Positions 1 through 7,418 are shown, counted from the stretch's first letter. The stretch: DNA of 9,081 nucleotides from Candidatus Nitrosymbiomonas sp. (GCA_020724185.1 DYHL01000065.1:1-9081); one strand, 5' to 3'. The notes: a model not told the origin generated them from the sequence alone. Translations and numbers: made by a program.

Positions 1-168
1 CCACTGGTCTACGGTCTAGGGCTTGCCTTCCTGCTGACGCGGACGGTGCTCGCAGGCTTTGCCACGCTCAGCAAGCATGTGCTGACGATCTCCACCCTGT
101 TGTATTTTGCGATCGCGTGGCTGTTTCTGCTCGCGCGCCGGAGGAGATCCCTGCCAGGGCGAGTTTGA
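1..168 (+). CDS. C-terminal end of a polytopic membrane protein (partial)
   Basis: Frame 1 is open from the window edge to a TGA at 166-168 and encodes 55 residues. They form two hydrophobic stretches, roughly residues 1-19 (PLVYGLGLAFLL...) and 26-46 (LTISTLLYFAIAWLFLL), joined by a short polar stretch with a Lys-His pair. They are followed by an arginine-rich end (ARRRRSLPGRV). A basic tail right after the last membrane helix fits a cytoplasmic C-terminus by the positive-inside rule. Nothing in this fragment identifies the family, and the start lies outside the window. It is read in the same direction as the genes that follow but is separated from rubrerythrin by a 124-bp region with its own likely promoter, so it is probably not part of the same unit. 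Confidence 0.6.
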   Translation, partial: PLVYGLGLAFLLTRTVLAGFATLSKHVLTISTLLYFAIAWLFLLARRRRSLPGRV

Positions 169-216
169 CTGTTGGATCAAGACTCCCGGCAAGTGCTTCC
201 AGCAGGCCGGCGATGC

Positions 217-245
217 TTGCCATGCCCGCCGACCTACCGTACAGT
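217..245 (+). promoter_or_regulatory. Predicted sigma70-type promoter of the rubrerythrin gene
   Basis: TTGCCA at 217-222 matches the -35 consensus TTGACA at five of six positions. TACAGT at 240-245 matches the -10 consensus TATAAT at four of six, including the key first T, A and last T. The spacer is exactly 17 bp. Transcription would start near 252, leaving a leader of about 40 nt before the ATG at 293, with the ribosome binding site near its 3' end. The assignment is by eye from consensus; no start site is known. It is the best -35/-10 pair I found in the window. Confidence 0.5.
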
Positions 246-271
246 TGAAGTGCTCAACTGAAGAGCTCAAC
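242..271. repeat. Operator-like dyad plus 13-bp tandem repeat over the rubrerythrin promoter
   Basis: Bases 242-248 (CAGTTGA) and 254-260 (TCAACTG) form a perfect 7-bp inverted repeat around a 5-nt centre. The same stretch is also a tandem repeat: TGAAGTGCTCAAC at 246-258 is followed directly by TGAAGAGCTCAAC at 259-271, with 12 of 13 bases identical. The result is two adjacent half-overlapping dyads of the form TTGA-N5-TCAA, the second with one mismatch (CTGA). The element covers the last bases of the predicted -10 box and the predicted start site, where a bound repressor would block transcription. The regulator is unknown. The short dyad could alternatively act as a small hairpin in the 5' leader. 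Confidence 0.5.
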
Positions 272-292
272 CCCCAACAGGAGAGTGTGAAC

Positions 293-790
293 ATGCCGGG
301 TACGCATGACAACCTGAAAGAGGCGTTCGCTGGCGAGAGCCAGGCGAACCAGAAGTATCGAGCGTTTGCCAAGAAAGCAGAGCAGGAGGGTTTCCCCAAC
401 GTTGCCCGGTTGTTCCGCACCGCGTCCGAGGCAGAGCGAATTCATGCCGAGGGACACTTCACCGTGCTGGGTGGGGTTGGATCAACTGCCGAGAACCTTC
501 AGGCGGCTATCGAGGGCGAGACCTACGAATATACCAAGATGTACCCCCCGATGCTTGAGCAGGCTGAGGCCGAAGGGCACAAGGCGAAGCGCATGTTCAC
601 ATACGCGTCCAAAGCGGAGGCGGTTCACGCCCGGCTCTACAACGTAGCTCTGGAGGCAATTCGCCGGGGTGAGGACCTAGCGGAGAGTTCGTTCTACTTG
701 TGTCCCGTCTGCGGGCACATCGAGTTCGGCAGCCCCCCGGACACCTGTCCCATTTGCGGAGCGAAAGCTGAGAGGTTCGTTCAGGTATAG
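293..790 (+). CDS. rbr: Rubrerythrin
   Basis: This is a 165-residue non-haem di-iron peroxidase of the cytoplasm, which reduces hydrogen peroxide to water in anaerobes and microaerophiles. The N-terminal ferritin-like four-helix part (about 1-130) has the di-iron ligands in family order: E15 in GESQA, E48 and H51 in EAERIHA, E76 and E79 in EGETYEY, and E109 and H112 in KAEAVHA. The C-terminal rubredoxin domain (about 134-165) has two CPxCG knuckles, C137/C140 and C152/C155, for the electron-transfer Fe(SCys)4 site. Domain order and length are typical. The reading frame stays open upstream to about 107, but that part is not family-like. The ATG at 293 has an AGGAG about nine bases upstream (279-283) and begins right before the first conserved helix, so it is the start. 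The gene has its own predicted promoter with an operator-like repeat, suggesting stress-responsive control. The electron donor (an NADH-rubredoxin reductase, for example) is not in the window. Confidence 0.97.
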   Translation: MPGTHDNLKEAFAGESQANQKYRAFAKKAEQEGFPNVARLFRTASEAERIHAEGHFTVLGGVGSTAENLQAAIEGETYEYTKMYPPMLEQAEAEGHKAKRMFTYASKAEAVHARLYNVALEAIRRGEDLAESSFYLCPVCGHIEFGSPPDTCPICGAKAERFVQV

Positions 791-820
791 AAGAACCGGG
801 TACGGTGGAGCAGCAGAGAG

Positions 821-1039
821 GTGTTTGCTATTGGCGCGCTCGAACTAATCGTTGTTTTCGTCATCTTCGGCGTGCTTGTTGCGCTCCCCCTTGCACTCCT
901 TGCGATAATTGATATCGTCCGGAGTGATTTCCGCAGGGACTCTGACCGGATCTTGTGGGCAATCATCGTACTGATGGTGCCCTTCATCGGTCCGATTCTC
1001 TATTTCCTGATTGGCCGCAAGCAGAAGGTCCACGCATGA
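821..1039 (+). CDS. Small PLDc_N-domain membrane protein
   Basis: This is a 72-residue protein with two membrane helices, about residues 5-31 and 44-63, joined by a charged loop (RSDFRRDSDRI) and ending in a basic tail (GRKQKVHA). The loop followed by LWAIIVLMVPFIGPILYFLIG is the hallmark of the PLDc_N domain (phospholipase D-nuclease N-terminal). The domain occurs alone in many small bacterial proteins, has no catalytic residues and no settled function. The rubrerythrin TAG lies in the same frame, and the GTG at 821 is the first possible start after it, with GGAG at 807-810 ten bases upstream. The 30-bp gap suggests co-transcription with rubrerythrin, and the UPF0182 gene follows 49 bp later. 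Some PLDc_N proteins are membrane anchors for other partners, but none is evident here beyond the neighbouring membrane protein. Confidence 0.85.
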   Translation: MFAIGALELIVVFVIFGVLVALPLALLAIIDIVRSDFRRDSDRILWAIIVLMVPFIGPILYFLIGRKQKVHA

Positions 1040-1088
1040 CCGAGTTTCCGCCGCGGCCGCATGGCCCGGCACAAGATGGGAGGAACCG

Positions 1089-3812
1089 ATGAAGACGCGA
1101 ACCCTCGTTATCCTGCTCCTCCTGATGTTCCTCTGGGCGGGGCCGGTAGTTCTCGGCCTCTACACCGACTGGCTCTGGTTCAAGGACCTGGACTTCGCGG
1201 GCGTCTTCCGGACCAGGTTTATTGCCCAGGCCACGCTCTTCGTGCTGGGCGCGCTGGTAAGTGCCGGCGCGATCCTGTGGAGCGCCTTCCTGGCCCGCCG
1301 GCTGGCCGAGCAGGCCGTGGGCACCATCGAGATGCCGGGCAGCGCCCAGATGCGCGCCATGCAGCCGACTTTCTCCCTGGCCGTGATAGGCGGCGGGCTG
1401 TTCCTGGCGCTCAACATGGCGGGGGTCGCCGCGGCCCGATGGGAACACATATTGAGATACTGGCACGCCTCGCCCTTTGGCACGGCCGATCCACAGTTTG
1501 GTCTTGACATCGGGTTCTTCGTCTTCACGCTTCCGGTCTACCGGTTTCTCCAGGGATGGTTGGTGACCGTGATGCTGCTGGCCTTGGTTGCGGCGGTCAC
1601 GGTGTACGCGTTCCGGATCGTCTTCCCGCAAGTACAGATGCCCCTTGAGGGTGAGACGGAGTTCCGCCCCGCCGCCCCGATCAACATCATTGTTTCCCGC
1701 CCCATGCGCGTGCATCTCTTTGGCCTGGGTGCGATCCTCCTCGTCCTCGTGGCGTGGGGACACTGGCTGGCGGTCTACGATCTGGTCTACTCTCCGCGAG
1801 GAGCCTCATTCGGCGCTTCCTACGCCGACGTTTATGCCCGGCTCCCGGCACTGCGGCTTCAGGCGGTGGTGGCCCTGGTGGCGGCCGGGCTAGTTGGCAT
1901 CACGGCGTTCCGACAGGGGTACCGTTTGGCGATCGTCGGCGCGGTGGCGTGGATCGGGACAGGCCTCATTGCGGGCGGCATCTACCCGGCCATGGTGAAC
2001 CGGTTCATCGTGCAGCCCCAAGAGCTTGAGCGCGAGCGGCCCTACATCGAGAGGACCATTCGCATGACGCGGGAGGGCTACGCCCTCGACCGCATCGCAG
2101 AAGCCCCCATCGCCGGCGAGGAGATGGTTACCGCTGCCGACCTGGCGCGGGCGCCCGCCACCGTGGCCAACATCCGTCTGTGGGACCCGGGGCCCCTGCT
2201 CATTACGTACAACCAAATACAGAGCATCCGGCTCTACTACGACTTCGTTGACGTGGACGTGGACCGGTACACGCTGGATGGGCGCTACCGCCAGGTGATG
2301 CTGGCCGCGCGCGAACTCTCGCCAGAGAAGCTGCCTGCCCAGGCCCAGACATGGGTGAACCGTCGGCTGCAGTTCACGCACGGCTATGGTGTCACCATGA
2401 GCCCGGTGAACGAGCTAACACCGGAGGGGCTGCCCACACTGTTCCTTCAAGATGTGCCGCCCATAGGCAATCCCCGCCTGGACCGGCCCGAGGTGTACTA
2501 CGGCGAGAAGAGCCGGGAGTACGTCATCGTGCGCACGCGGTCTCCAGAGTTCAACTACCCCAAGGGCGACGAGAACGTCTACACCACCTACCAGGGCAAG
2601 ACCGGCGTGGGACTTGGCTCGCCCCTCCGCCGCCTGCTCTTTGCCTGGCGCTTCCGGGACCTCAACATACTACTCTCCGACGCGATCACGCCCGAGAGCG
2701 TAATTCTCTACCACCGCAACATCGTTGAGCGCGTTGCCCGGCTGGTGCCCTTCCTGCGGCTGGACGGAGATCCATACGTGGTTGTTGCCGATGGCCGGAT
2801 GTACTGGATTATTGATGCCTACACGAACACGGATCGCTATCCGTACTCACAGCCATCGAGGGAAGGATTCAACTACGTCCGCAACAGCGTGAAGGCCGTT
2901 GTGGACGCCTACAACGGCACGGTCGCGCTCTTCATCACCGAGCCGGGTGATGCCATGATCCAGACGTACGCGCGCATTTTCCCCGGGCTGTTCCAGCCCC
3001 TGGCGGCGCTCCCGGCCTCCCTCCGGCCGCACTTGCGGTACCCGCAGGACATCTTTGCGGTCCAGGCCCAGATGTACCGGACCTTCCACATGCAGGACCC
3101 GCGCGTCTTCTACAACAAGGAAGACATGTGGAGTCTTCCTCAGGAGGTCTACACAGACAAGCCGGTCGAGATGACGCCGTACTACGTCATCATGCGCCTG
3201 CCCGGGGTGGCCACCGAGGAATACGTGCTCATCATGCCGTTTACCCCGCCGGGCAAGCAGAACATGATCACCTGGCTCGCGGCCCGATCGGATGGCGAGA
3301 ACTATGGCAAGCTCCTGGCCTTCCGATATCCCAAGGACAAGCTGGTCTTCGGGCCGATGCAGATCGAAGCGCGTATCAATCAGGATCCTACGATCTCCGA
3401 GCAGTTCACGCTCTGGAACCAGGGCGGCAACCGGGTAATCCGGGGGAACATGATCGTGATTCCAATCGGGCAGTCGAATCTGTACGTCGAGCCGATCTAC
3501 CTTCAGGCAGAACAGGGACGGCTCCCTGAAATGAAGCGCGTGGTGCTGGCCAGCGGCAACCGGGTGGCGATGGCGCCCACGGTGAGTGTGGCGCTGCAGG
3601 CCCTCCTGGCAGGACCGGCCACCCCCAAGGCAACGGTGGACCGGCTACCGACGAAGACCCCGGCCGGTGCGGCGCCCCCCGGCCCTGCGGGAGCTGATTC
3701 CAGGAGTATTCTACGGTCACTGATGGAGCGCCAGGGGCGCCTCATGGAGGAACTCGAGGCACTTGATGCCGATCTGCGCCGGCTCCTCGAGGTGCTGAGC
3801 CGGGAGAAGTAG
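1089..3812 (+). CDS. UPF0182 family (COG1615) large integral membrane protein
   Basis: This 907-residue protein has about seven membrane helices in its N-terminal third (approximately 5-25, 46-68, 96-115, 156-178, 211-230, 258-275, 280-299) and a large domain after residue 300. Family-typical blocks include DWLWFKDLDFAGVF (27-40), DPQFGLDIGFFVF (134-146), YSPRGASFGASYADVYARLP (234-253) and, further on, the TYNQIQ, DVDVDRY, THGYGVTMSPVNE, DAYTNTDRYPYS and RNSVKAVVDAY segments. The large domain is probably outside the cytoplasm. No biochemical role is established for the family. Residues 842-870 form a Pro/Ala-rich linker, and the last 37 residues are a charged, leucine-rich stretch likely to be a coiled coil. 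The frame is open back to 1011, but the ATG at 1089 follows GGGAGGA (1078-1084) and begins directly with the first helix; the upstream extension is Ala/Arg-rich, so 1089 is chosen. Length is normal for the family and there is no frameshift. Confidence 0.93.
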   Translation: MKTRTLVILLLLMFLWAGPVVLGLYTDWLWFKDLDFAGVFRTRFIAQATLFVLGALVSAGAILWSAFLARRLAEQAVGTIEMPGSAQMRAMQPTFSLAVIGGGLFLALNMAGVAAARWEHILRYWHASPFGTADPQFGLDIGFFVFTLPVYRFLQGWLVTVMLLALVAAVTVYAFRIVFPQVQMPLEGETEFRPAAPINIIVSRPMRVHLFGLGAILLVLVAWGHWLAVYDLVYSPRGASFGASYADVYARLPALRLQAVVALVAAGLVGITAFRQGYRLAIVGAVAWIGTGLIAGGIYPAMVNRFIVQPQELERERPYIERTIRMTREGYALDRIAEAPIAGEEMVTAADLARAPATVANIRLWDPGPLLITYNQIQSIRLYYDFVDVDVDRYTLDGRYRQVMLAARELSPEKLPAQAQTWVNRRLQFTHGYGVTMSPVNELTPEGLPTLFLQDVPPIGNPRLDRPEVYYGEKSREYVIVRTRSPEFNYPKGDENVYTTYQGKTGVGLGSPLRRLLFAWRFRDLNILLSDAITPESVILYHRNIVERVARLVPFLRLDGDPYVVVADGRMYWIIDAYTNTDRYPYSQPSREGFNYVRNSVKAVVDAYNGTVALFITEPGDAMIQTYARIFPGLFQPLAALPASLRPHLRYPQDIFAVQAQMYRTFHMQDPRVFYNKEDMWSLPQEVYTDKPVEMTPYYVIMRLPGVATEEYVLIMPFTPPGKQNMITWLAARSDGENYGKLLAFRYPKDKLVFGPMQIEARINQDPTISEQFTLWNQGGNRVIRGNMIVIPIGQSNLYVEPIYLQAEQGRLPEMKRVVLASGNRVAMAPTVSVALQALLAGPATPKATVDRLPTKTPAGAAPPGPAGADSRSILRSLMERQGRLMEELEALDADLRRLLEVLSREK

Positions 3813-3830
3813 GGATTCGGCCGTAATCCT

Positions 3831-4301
3831 GTGAAGCAGGTGGCGTTCCAGGACTGCTACCCCGACGATCTGAGCCACTGCTATGGCTGCGGCCGGCTCA
3901 ACGAGCATGGGCTGCAGCTCAAGAGCCGCTGGGAGGGAGAGGAGACCGTTGCGGTCTTCTACCCCCGACCGTACCATGTCGCGATCCCTGGCTACGTCTA
4001 CGGTGGGCTCATCGCCTCGTTGATAGACTGCCACGGCACCGGTACGGCCGCGGCTGCGGCGTACCGGGCCGAGGGGCGGGAGATGGGCACGGAGCCGGCG
4101 TTTCGGTTTGTCACGGCATCCCTGCACGTGGATTACCTGCGGCCAACGCCGCTGGGAGTGCCGCTGGAGATCCGCGGACAGGTCAAGGAGATCAAAGGCC
4201 GCAAGGTCATTGTGACCGCAACGGTTTCGGCCGAGGGGAATGTCTGCGCGCGCGGCGAGGTTGTGGCCGTTCAGATGCCGGAGCAGATGAGGCCCAAGTA
4301 G
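3831..4301 (+). CDS. PaaI-family hotdog-fold thioesterase
   Basis: This 156-residue cytoplasmic protein should hydrolyse acyl-CoA thioesters; the acyl group cannot be told from sequence. Three features point to the PaaI/4HBT hotdog family. The first is the N-terminal CYGCGRLNEHGLQLK block (17-31). The second is the central GYVYGGLIASLIDCHGTGTA block (54-73), where D66 sits at the usual catalytic acid position. The third is the later strands HVDYLRPTPLGVPLEIRG. Where most relatives have HGG before the central helix, this one has YGG (57-59). The UPF0182 stop codon at 3810-3812 is in the same frame, so the GTG at 3831 is the first possible start after it. I see only a weak AGGGA (3811-3815), which suggests translation coupled to the upstream gene across an 18-bp gap. 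The C17-x2-C20 pair is common in this subgroup and need not bind metal. Confidence 0.87.
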   Translation: MKQVAFQDCYPDDLSHCYGCGRLNEHGLQLKSRWEGEETVAVFYPRPYHVAIPGYVYGGLIASLIDCHGTGTAAAAAYRAEGREMGTEPAFRFVTASLHVDYLRPTPLGVPLEIRGQVKEIKGRKVIVTATVSAEGNVCARGEVVAVQMPEQMRPK

Positions 4302-4324
4302 GGACGCAGAGCGGAGGAGTCCAC

Positions 4325-6208
4325 ATGGATGATTGGTTCATTGCGCAGGCGCCGTTTGGGGTCCCGGCAGGCGGCTCCGGAGTCCCAACAGTCCCGCCGC
4401 GCAGCACCATCGCCGTTGAGCACACCTGGGACGCTGCGAGCATCTTCCGGACCGACGACGCCTGGGAAGCCGCATTCCGCGGAATCGTGGCAGGGCTACC
4501 GGCGTTGGAGGCGTTCCACGATCGCCTCGGCGAAGGTGCGGGGACGCTGGCCGACTGGCTCGAGGCGATGCAGGGTGTCTTCCGCGGGCTCTGGCAAGTG
4601 GTCGTCTACGCCACCATGGGCCACACCGTGGACAAGACCGACCAGGCGGCCGCGGCCAGGCACGACCGGGCCCGCGGACTGCTGGCCAGGGTTACGGCGA
4701 CGGTCGCGTTTGCCGAGCCCGAGATCATCGCCGTGGGGTTCGATAATCTGCGCCAATGGATCGGCGAGGAGCCGCGTCTGGCGGTCTACGCGCACTACAT
4801 AGACCGGCTGGCGCGGCGTGCGCCTCACGTGCGCTCGCCGGAGGTAGAGGAACTCCTGGGTTTCCTGGCGGATCCCTTCCGGTCAGCCGCGGCGACGCAC
4901 GGGATACTCGCGGACGCCGACCTTGTCTTCCCGCCGGCCCGCACCACTGCTGGCGAGCCGGTAGAGGTGGCCCAGGGCAACCTGCGAGTGCTGCTCTCGC
5001 ACGAGGACCGCGAGGTGCGGCGCACCGCGTGGGAGGGGTACGCGGACGCCCATCTTGCGCACCGGCACGCGATGGCCAACTGCCTCTCGGCCGGCGTCAA
5101 GCAGGCCGTGTTCATGGCCCGGGCGCGACGGTACGGCTCGGCGCTCGAGGCCTCGCTGCTGGCCAATGACATCCCGGTTGAAGTCTTCCACAACCTGATT
5201 GCGACATTCCGCCGCCACCTGCCGACCTGGCACCGCTACTGGGGTGTCCGCCGCCGCGCCCTGGGATACGAGCGGCTGCACGTGTACGATGAGCGGGCGC
5301 CGCTTGTGGCGCGCGAGCCCCGCGTGCCGTTTGCGCAGGCCGTCGAGTGGATCGCGCAAGGGCTGGCGCCGTTGGGCGACGAGTACGTCACGACGCTGCG
5401 GAGAGGGACGCTCGATCAGCGATGGGTGGATCTCTATCCCAATCGCGGCAAGCAGTCCGGCGCCTTCTCAATGGGCGCGCCGGGCACGCACCCGTTCATC
5501 CTGATGAGCTACAGCGATGACATCTACAGCGCCAGCACCCTGGCGCACGAGCTCGGGCATTCTATGCACTCGCACTTCGCCTGGCGCACCCAGCCGTTGA
5601 TCTATGCCCGGTACCCGTTGTTCTTGGCGGAGGTGGCCTCGAACTTCAACCAGGCTATGCTACGCGCTCACTTGCTGACCACGCAGAGCGATCCTGGGTT
5701 TCAGATCGCCGTGATCGAAGAGGCGATGGCCAACTTCCACCGATACTTCTTCATCATGCCAACGCTTGCCCGGTTCGAGCTAGAGATCCATGAGCGGGTC
5801 GAGCGTGGAGGGGCCTTGACGGCGCGGGACCTGATGGCGCTCATGGCCGATCTGTTTCGCGAGGGGTTCGGCGATGAGGTGGAGGTTGACGCCGACCGTG
5901 TCGGCGCGACCTGGGCGGCCTTCCATACGCACCTCTACATCAGCTTCTACGTCTTCCAGTACGCGACGGGGATCGCCGCCGCGCACGCGCTGGCAGGCGA
6001 CGTCCTCTCAGGCAGGCCTGGAGCATCGGAGCGCTATCTCGCGTTCTTGTCGGCGGGCGGCTCGAGGTACCCTCTGGATGCGCTGAAGGCGGCAGGTGTT
6101 GACATGACCTCTCCCGAGCCGGTGGAGAGGGCGTTTGGGACTCTTTCCGGGACGGTGGACCGGCTGGGAGGGCTGCTGACACAGAAGGAGACCAAGAACG
6201 GTGGATAA
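4325..6208 (+). CDS. pepF: M3 family oligoendopeptidase F
   Basis: This 627-residue zinc metallopeptidase should cleave short peptides in the cytoplasm. The zinc site is HELGH (H408, E409, H412) followed 24 residues later by E436 in FLAEVASN, the spacing seen in oligoendopeptidase F proteins. The C-terminal block around H534-G549 (FHTHLYISFYVFQYATG) matches the conserved His/Tyr segment that lines the M3 active site. The N-terminal helical region before residue 400 has the expected length and includes a WDAASIF motif typical of the family start. Residues 1-33 before it are a proline- and glycine-rich lead with no clear domain. The ATG at 4325 has GGAGGAG at 4313-4319, five bases upstream, one of the strongest ribosome binding sites here. 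The gene starts 23 bp after the thioesterase and overlaps the next gene by 8 bp. All catalytic residues are present, so it should be active. Confidence 0.95.
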   Translation: MDDWFIAQAPFGVPAGGSGVPTVPPRSTIAVEHTWDAASIFRTDDAWEAAFRGIVAGLPALEAFHDRLGEGAGTLADWLEAMQGVFRGLWQVVVYATMGHTVDKTDQAAAARHDRARGLLARVTATVAFAEPEIIAVGFDNLRQWIGEEPRLAVYAHYIDRLARRAPHVRSPEVEELLGFLADPFRSAAATHGILADADLVFPPARTTAGEPVEVAQGNLRVLLSHEDREVRRTAWEGYADAHLAHRHAMANCLSAGVKQAVFMARARRYGSALEASLLANDIPVEVFHNLIATFRRHLPTWHRYWGVRRRALGYERLHVYDERAPLVAREPRVPFAQAVEWIAQGLAPLGDEYVTTLRRGTLDQRWVDLYPNRGKQSGAFSMGAPGTHPFILMSYSDDIYSASTLAHELGHSMHSHFAWRTQPLIYARYPLFLAEVASNFNQAMLRAHLLTTQSDPGFQIAVIEEAMANFHRYFFIMPTLARFELEIHERVERGGALTARDLMALMADLFREGFGDEVEVDADRVGATWAAFHTHLYISFYVFQYATGIAAAHALAGDVLSGRPGASERYLAFLSAGGSRYPLDALKAAGVDMTSPEPVERAFGTLSGTVDRLGGLLTQKETKNGG

Positions 6209-7313
6209 CGACGCCCATCGCAGGATTCGCGAGCTGTCGTCCCTGATCGGGAACACACCCCTTCTCGCGATCGAGTTCCTATTCCGGGGGCGGAAGCGCA
6301 CGCTCTACGCCAAGGCCGAGAACCTGAACATGACCGGTAGCATCAAGGACCGGATGGCTTTCCAGGTGATGGAGCAGGGCTACGCCAGGGGTGTCCTCAG
6401 GCCTGGCTACACGATCGCCGAGGCCACGAGCGGCAACACTGGGATCGCCTTTGCCGCCATAGGCCGAGCCCTGGGGCATCCGGTGGTCATCTTCATGCCG
6501 GACTGGATGAGCGCTGAGCGGGTCAATCTCATCCGGAGCCTGGGTGCCGGGATCGTTCTCGTGAGCAGGGAAGAGGGAGGATTCCTCGGCAGCATTCGCC
6601 GTGCCGAGGAACTGGCCGAGACAATGGATGGGGTCTTCCTTCCCAGGCAGTTCTCGAACCTGGACAACGTGGAAGCCCACTACCGAAGCACCGGCCCAGA
6701 GATATGGTGGCAGTTGAGGTTTCGCTCCGTTCGCCCCGATGCTTTCGTCGCCGGCGTCGGGACGGGCGGCACAGTGATGGGGACCGGGCGCTTTCTAAGG
6801 GAGAAGTACCCCGGCGTGAAGGTCCATCCCCTGGAGCCTGCCAGCTCTCCAACGCTCTCAACGGGCCACAAGGTGGGGAAGCACCGAATCCAGGGGATAT
6901 CCGACGAGTTCATCCCGCCCATAGTGGATCTGAGTTCGCTTGACTCCGTGGTCAGCGTGGACGATGGGGACGCGATCCTCATGGCGCAGAAGCTCGCGGC
7001 CGAACTTGGGATCGGGGTCGGAATCTCTTCGGGAGCGAATTTCCTGGGCGCCCTCCAGGTTCAGAACGATCTCGGCGGCGATGCGGTTGTGGTCACCATC
7101 TTCTCCGACGACAACAAGAAGTACCTCAGCACCGATCTGCTGCGAGAGGAGCCTGCAAGGGACGGTTTCCTCGCTCCCGACGTGCGGCTCCTGGAGGTTC
7201 GGGCCCTCAAGCGGGTGTGCTACACCTGCTGCGACCCGCAGGCGTGCATGGAGGTGGCCTCTTCGGGCATCGCGGAGGAGAACCCTCCGCCCCACTGTCC
7301 CATGAGGCACTGA
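6201..7313 (+). CDS. PLP-dependent cysteine synthase family protein with Cys-rich C-terminal tail
   Basis: This 370-residue fold-type II PLP enzyme resembles O-acetylserine sulfhydrylase and cystathionine beta-synthase. K49 in GSIKDRM is the Schiff-base lysine. TSGNTG (76-81) binds the substrate carboxylate, GTGGT (187-191) cradles the cofactor phosphate, and SSG (276-278) supplies the serine that contacts the pyridine nitrogen. IGNTPLL (16-22) and MPDWMSAERVNLIRSLGA (99-116) are also family blocks. The core is followed by a tail (340-370) with five cysteines (C340, C343, C344, C349, C366) and two histidines; the first 339 residues have no cysteine. It is some 50 residues longer than a plain CysK. 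The tail carries no CBS domains. The GTG at 6201 has AAGGAG at 6185-6190 and overlaps the peptidase stop by 8 bp, so translation is probably coupled. The sulfur donor and acceptor are not predictable; a sulfocysteine or cysteine synthase role is possible. Confidence 0.88.
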   Translation: MDNDAHRRIRELSSLIGNTPLLAIEFLFRGRKRTLYAKAENLNMTGSIKDRMAFQVMEQGYARGVLRPGYTIAEATSGNTGIAFAAIGRALGHPVVIFMPDWMSAERVNLIRSLGAGIVLVSREEGGFLGSIRRAEELAETMDGVFLPRQFSNLDNVEAHYRSTGPEIWWQLRFRSVRPDAFVAGVGTGGTVMGTGRFLREKYPGVKVHPLEPASSPTLSTGHKVGKHRIQGISDEFIPPIVDLSSLDSVVSVDDGDAILMAQKLAAELGIGVGISSGANFLGALQVQNDLGGDAVVVTIFSDDNKKYLSTDLLREEPARDGFLAPDVRLLEVRALKRVCYTCCDPQACMEVASSGIAEENPPPHCPMRH

Positions 7314-7401
7314 GCCATGGGCCCGATGACATCGTGCTGCCGCGCCCCAGAGGGAAAGTCTGCCCGAGCGGTCGAATAGAACTCCAGCAAGGGTACCACT
7401 C

Positions 7402-7410
7402 AAAGGAGGT
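7402..7410 (+). promoter_or_regulatory. Strong Shine-Dalgarno of phnD
   Basis: AAAGGAGGT is a near-perfect anti-16S match. It serves two adjacent in-frame start codons, GTG at 7416 and ATG at 7419, six and nine bases after the AGGAGG core. ATG is preferred because it is the stronger codon at a good distance. I saw no convincing -35/-10 pair or terminator in the 105-bp gap before the gene (7314-7418). Confidence 0.7.
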
Positions 7411-7418
7411 TCGCAGTG

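Noticed and set aside
188..221. Inverted repeat GGCAAG/CTTGCC before the rubrerythrin promoter as a terminator of the upstream gene
   Set aside because: The stem is only six bases with a 22-nt loop and no T-run follows, so it is not a credible intrinsic terminator.
107..292. Upstream extension of the rubrerythrin frame by 62 codons
   Set aside because: The added residues overlap the preceding gene, cover the predicted promoter and match nothing in rubrerythrins. The ATG at 293 has its own ribosome binding site.
788..832. Stop-codon readthrough fusing rubrerythrin to the PLDc_N protein, and likewise UPF0182 to the thioesterase (3810-3833), because each pair shares a frame
   Set aside because: Each downstream protein has a plausible GTG start and a complete domain, and each upstream protein ends at its normal family length. 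One pair in three shares a frame by chance.
984..1763. Long reverse-strand open frame of 259 codons opposite the UPF0182 gene
   Set aside because: It is a shadow of the GC-rich codons on the other strand: rich in Arg, Glu, His and Gln, with no recognisable domain and no ribosome binding site. The + strand frame is a clear family member.
7317..7379. Possible 20-codon peptide in the gap before phnD (MGPMTSCCRAPEG...)
   Set aside because: It is very short, has no good ribosome binding site and shows no leader-peptide pattern. It is in frame with the cysteine-synthase-like gene past its TGA, but nothing supports readthrough.
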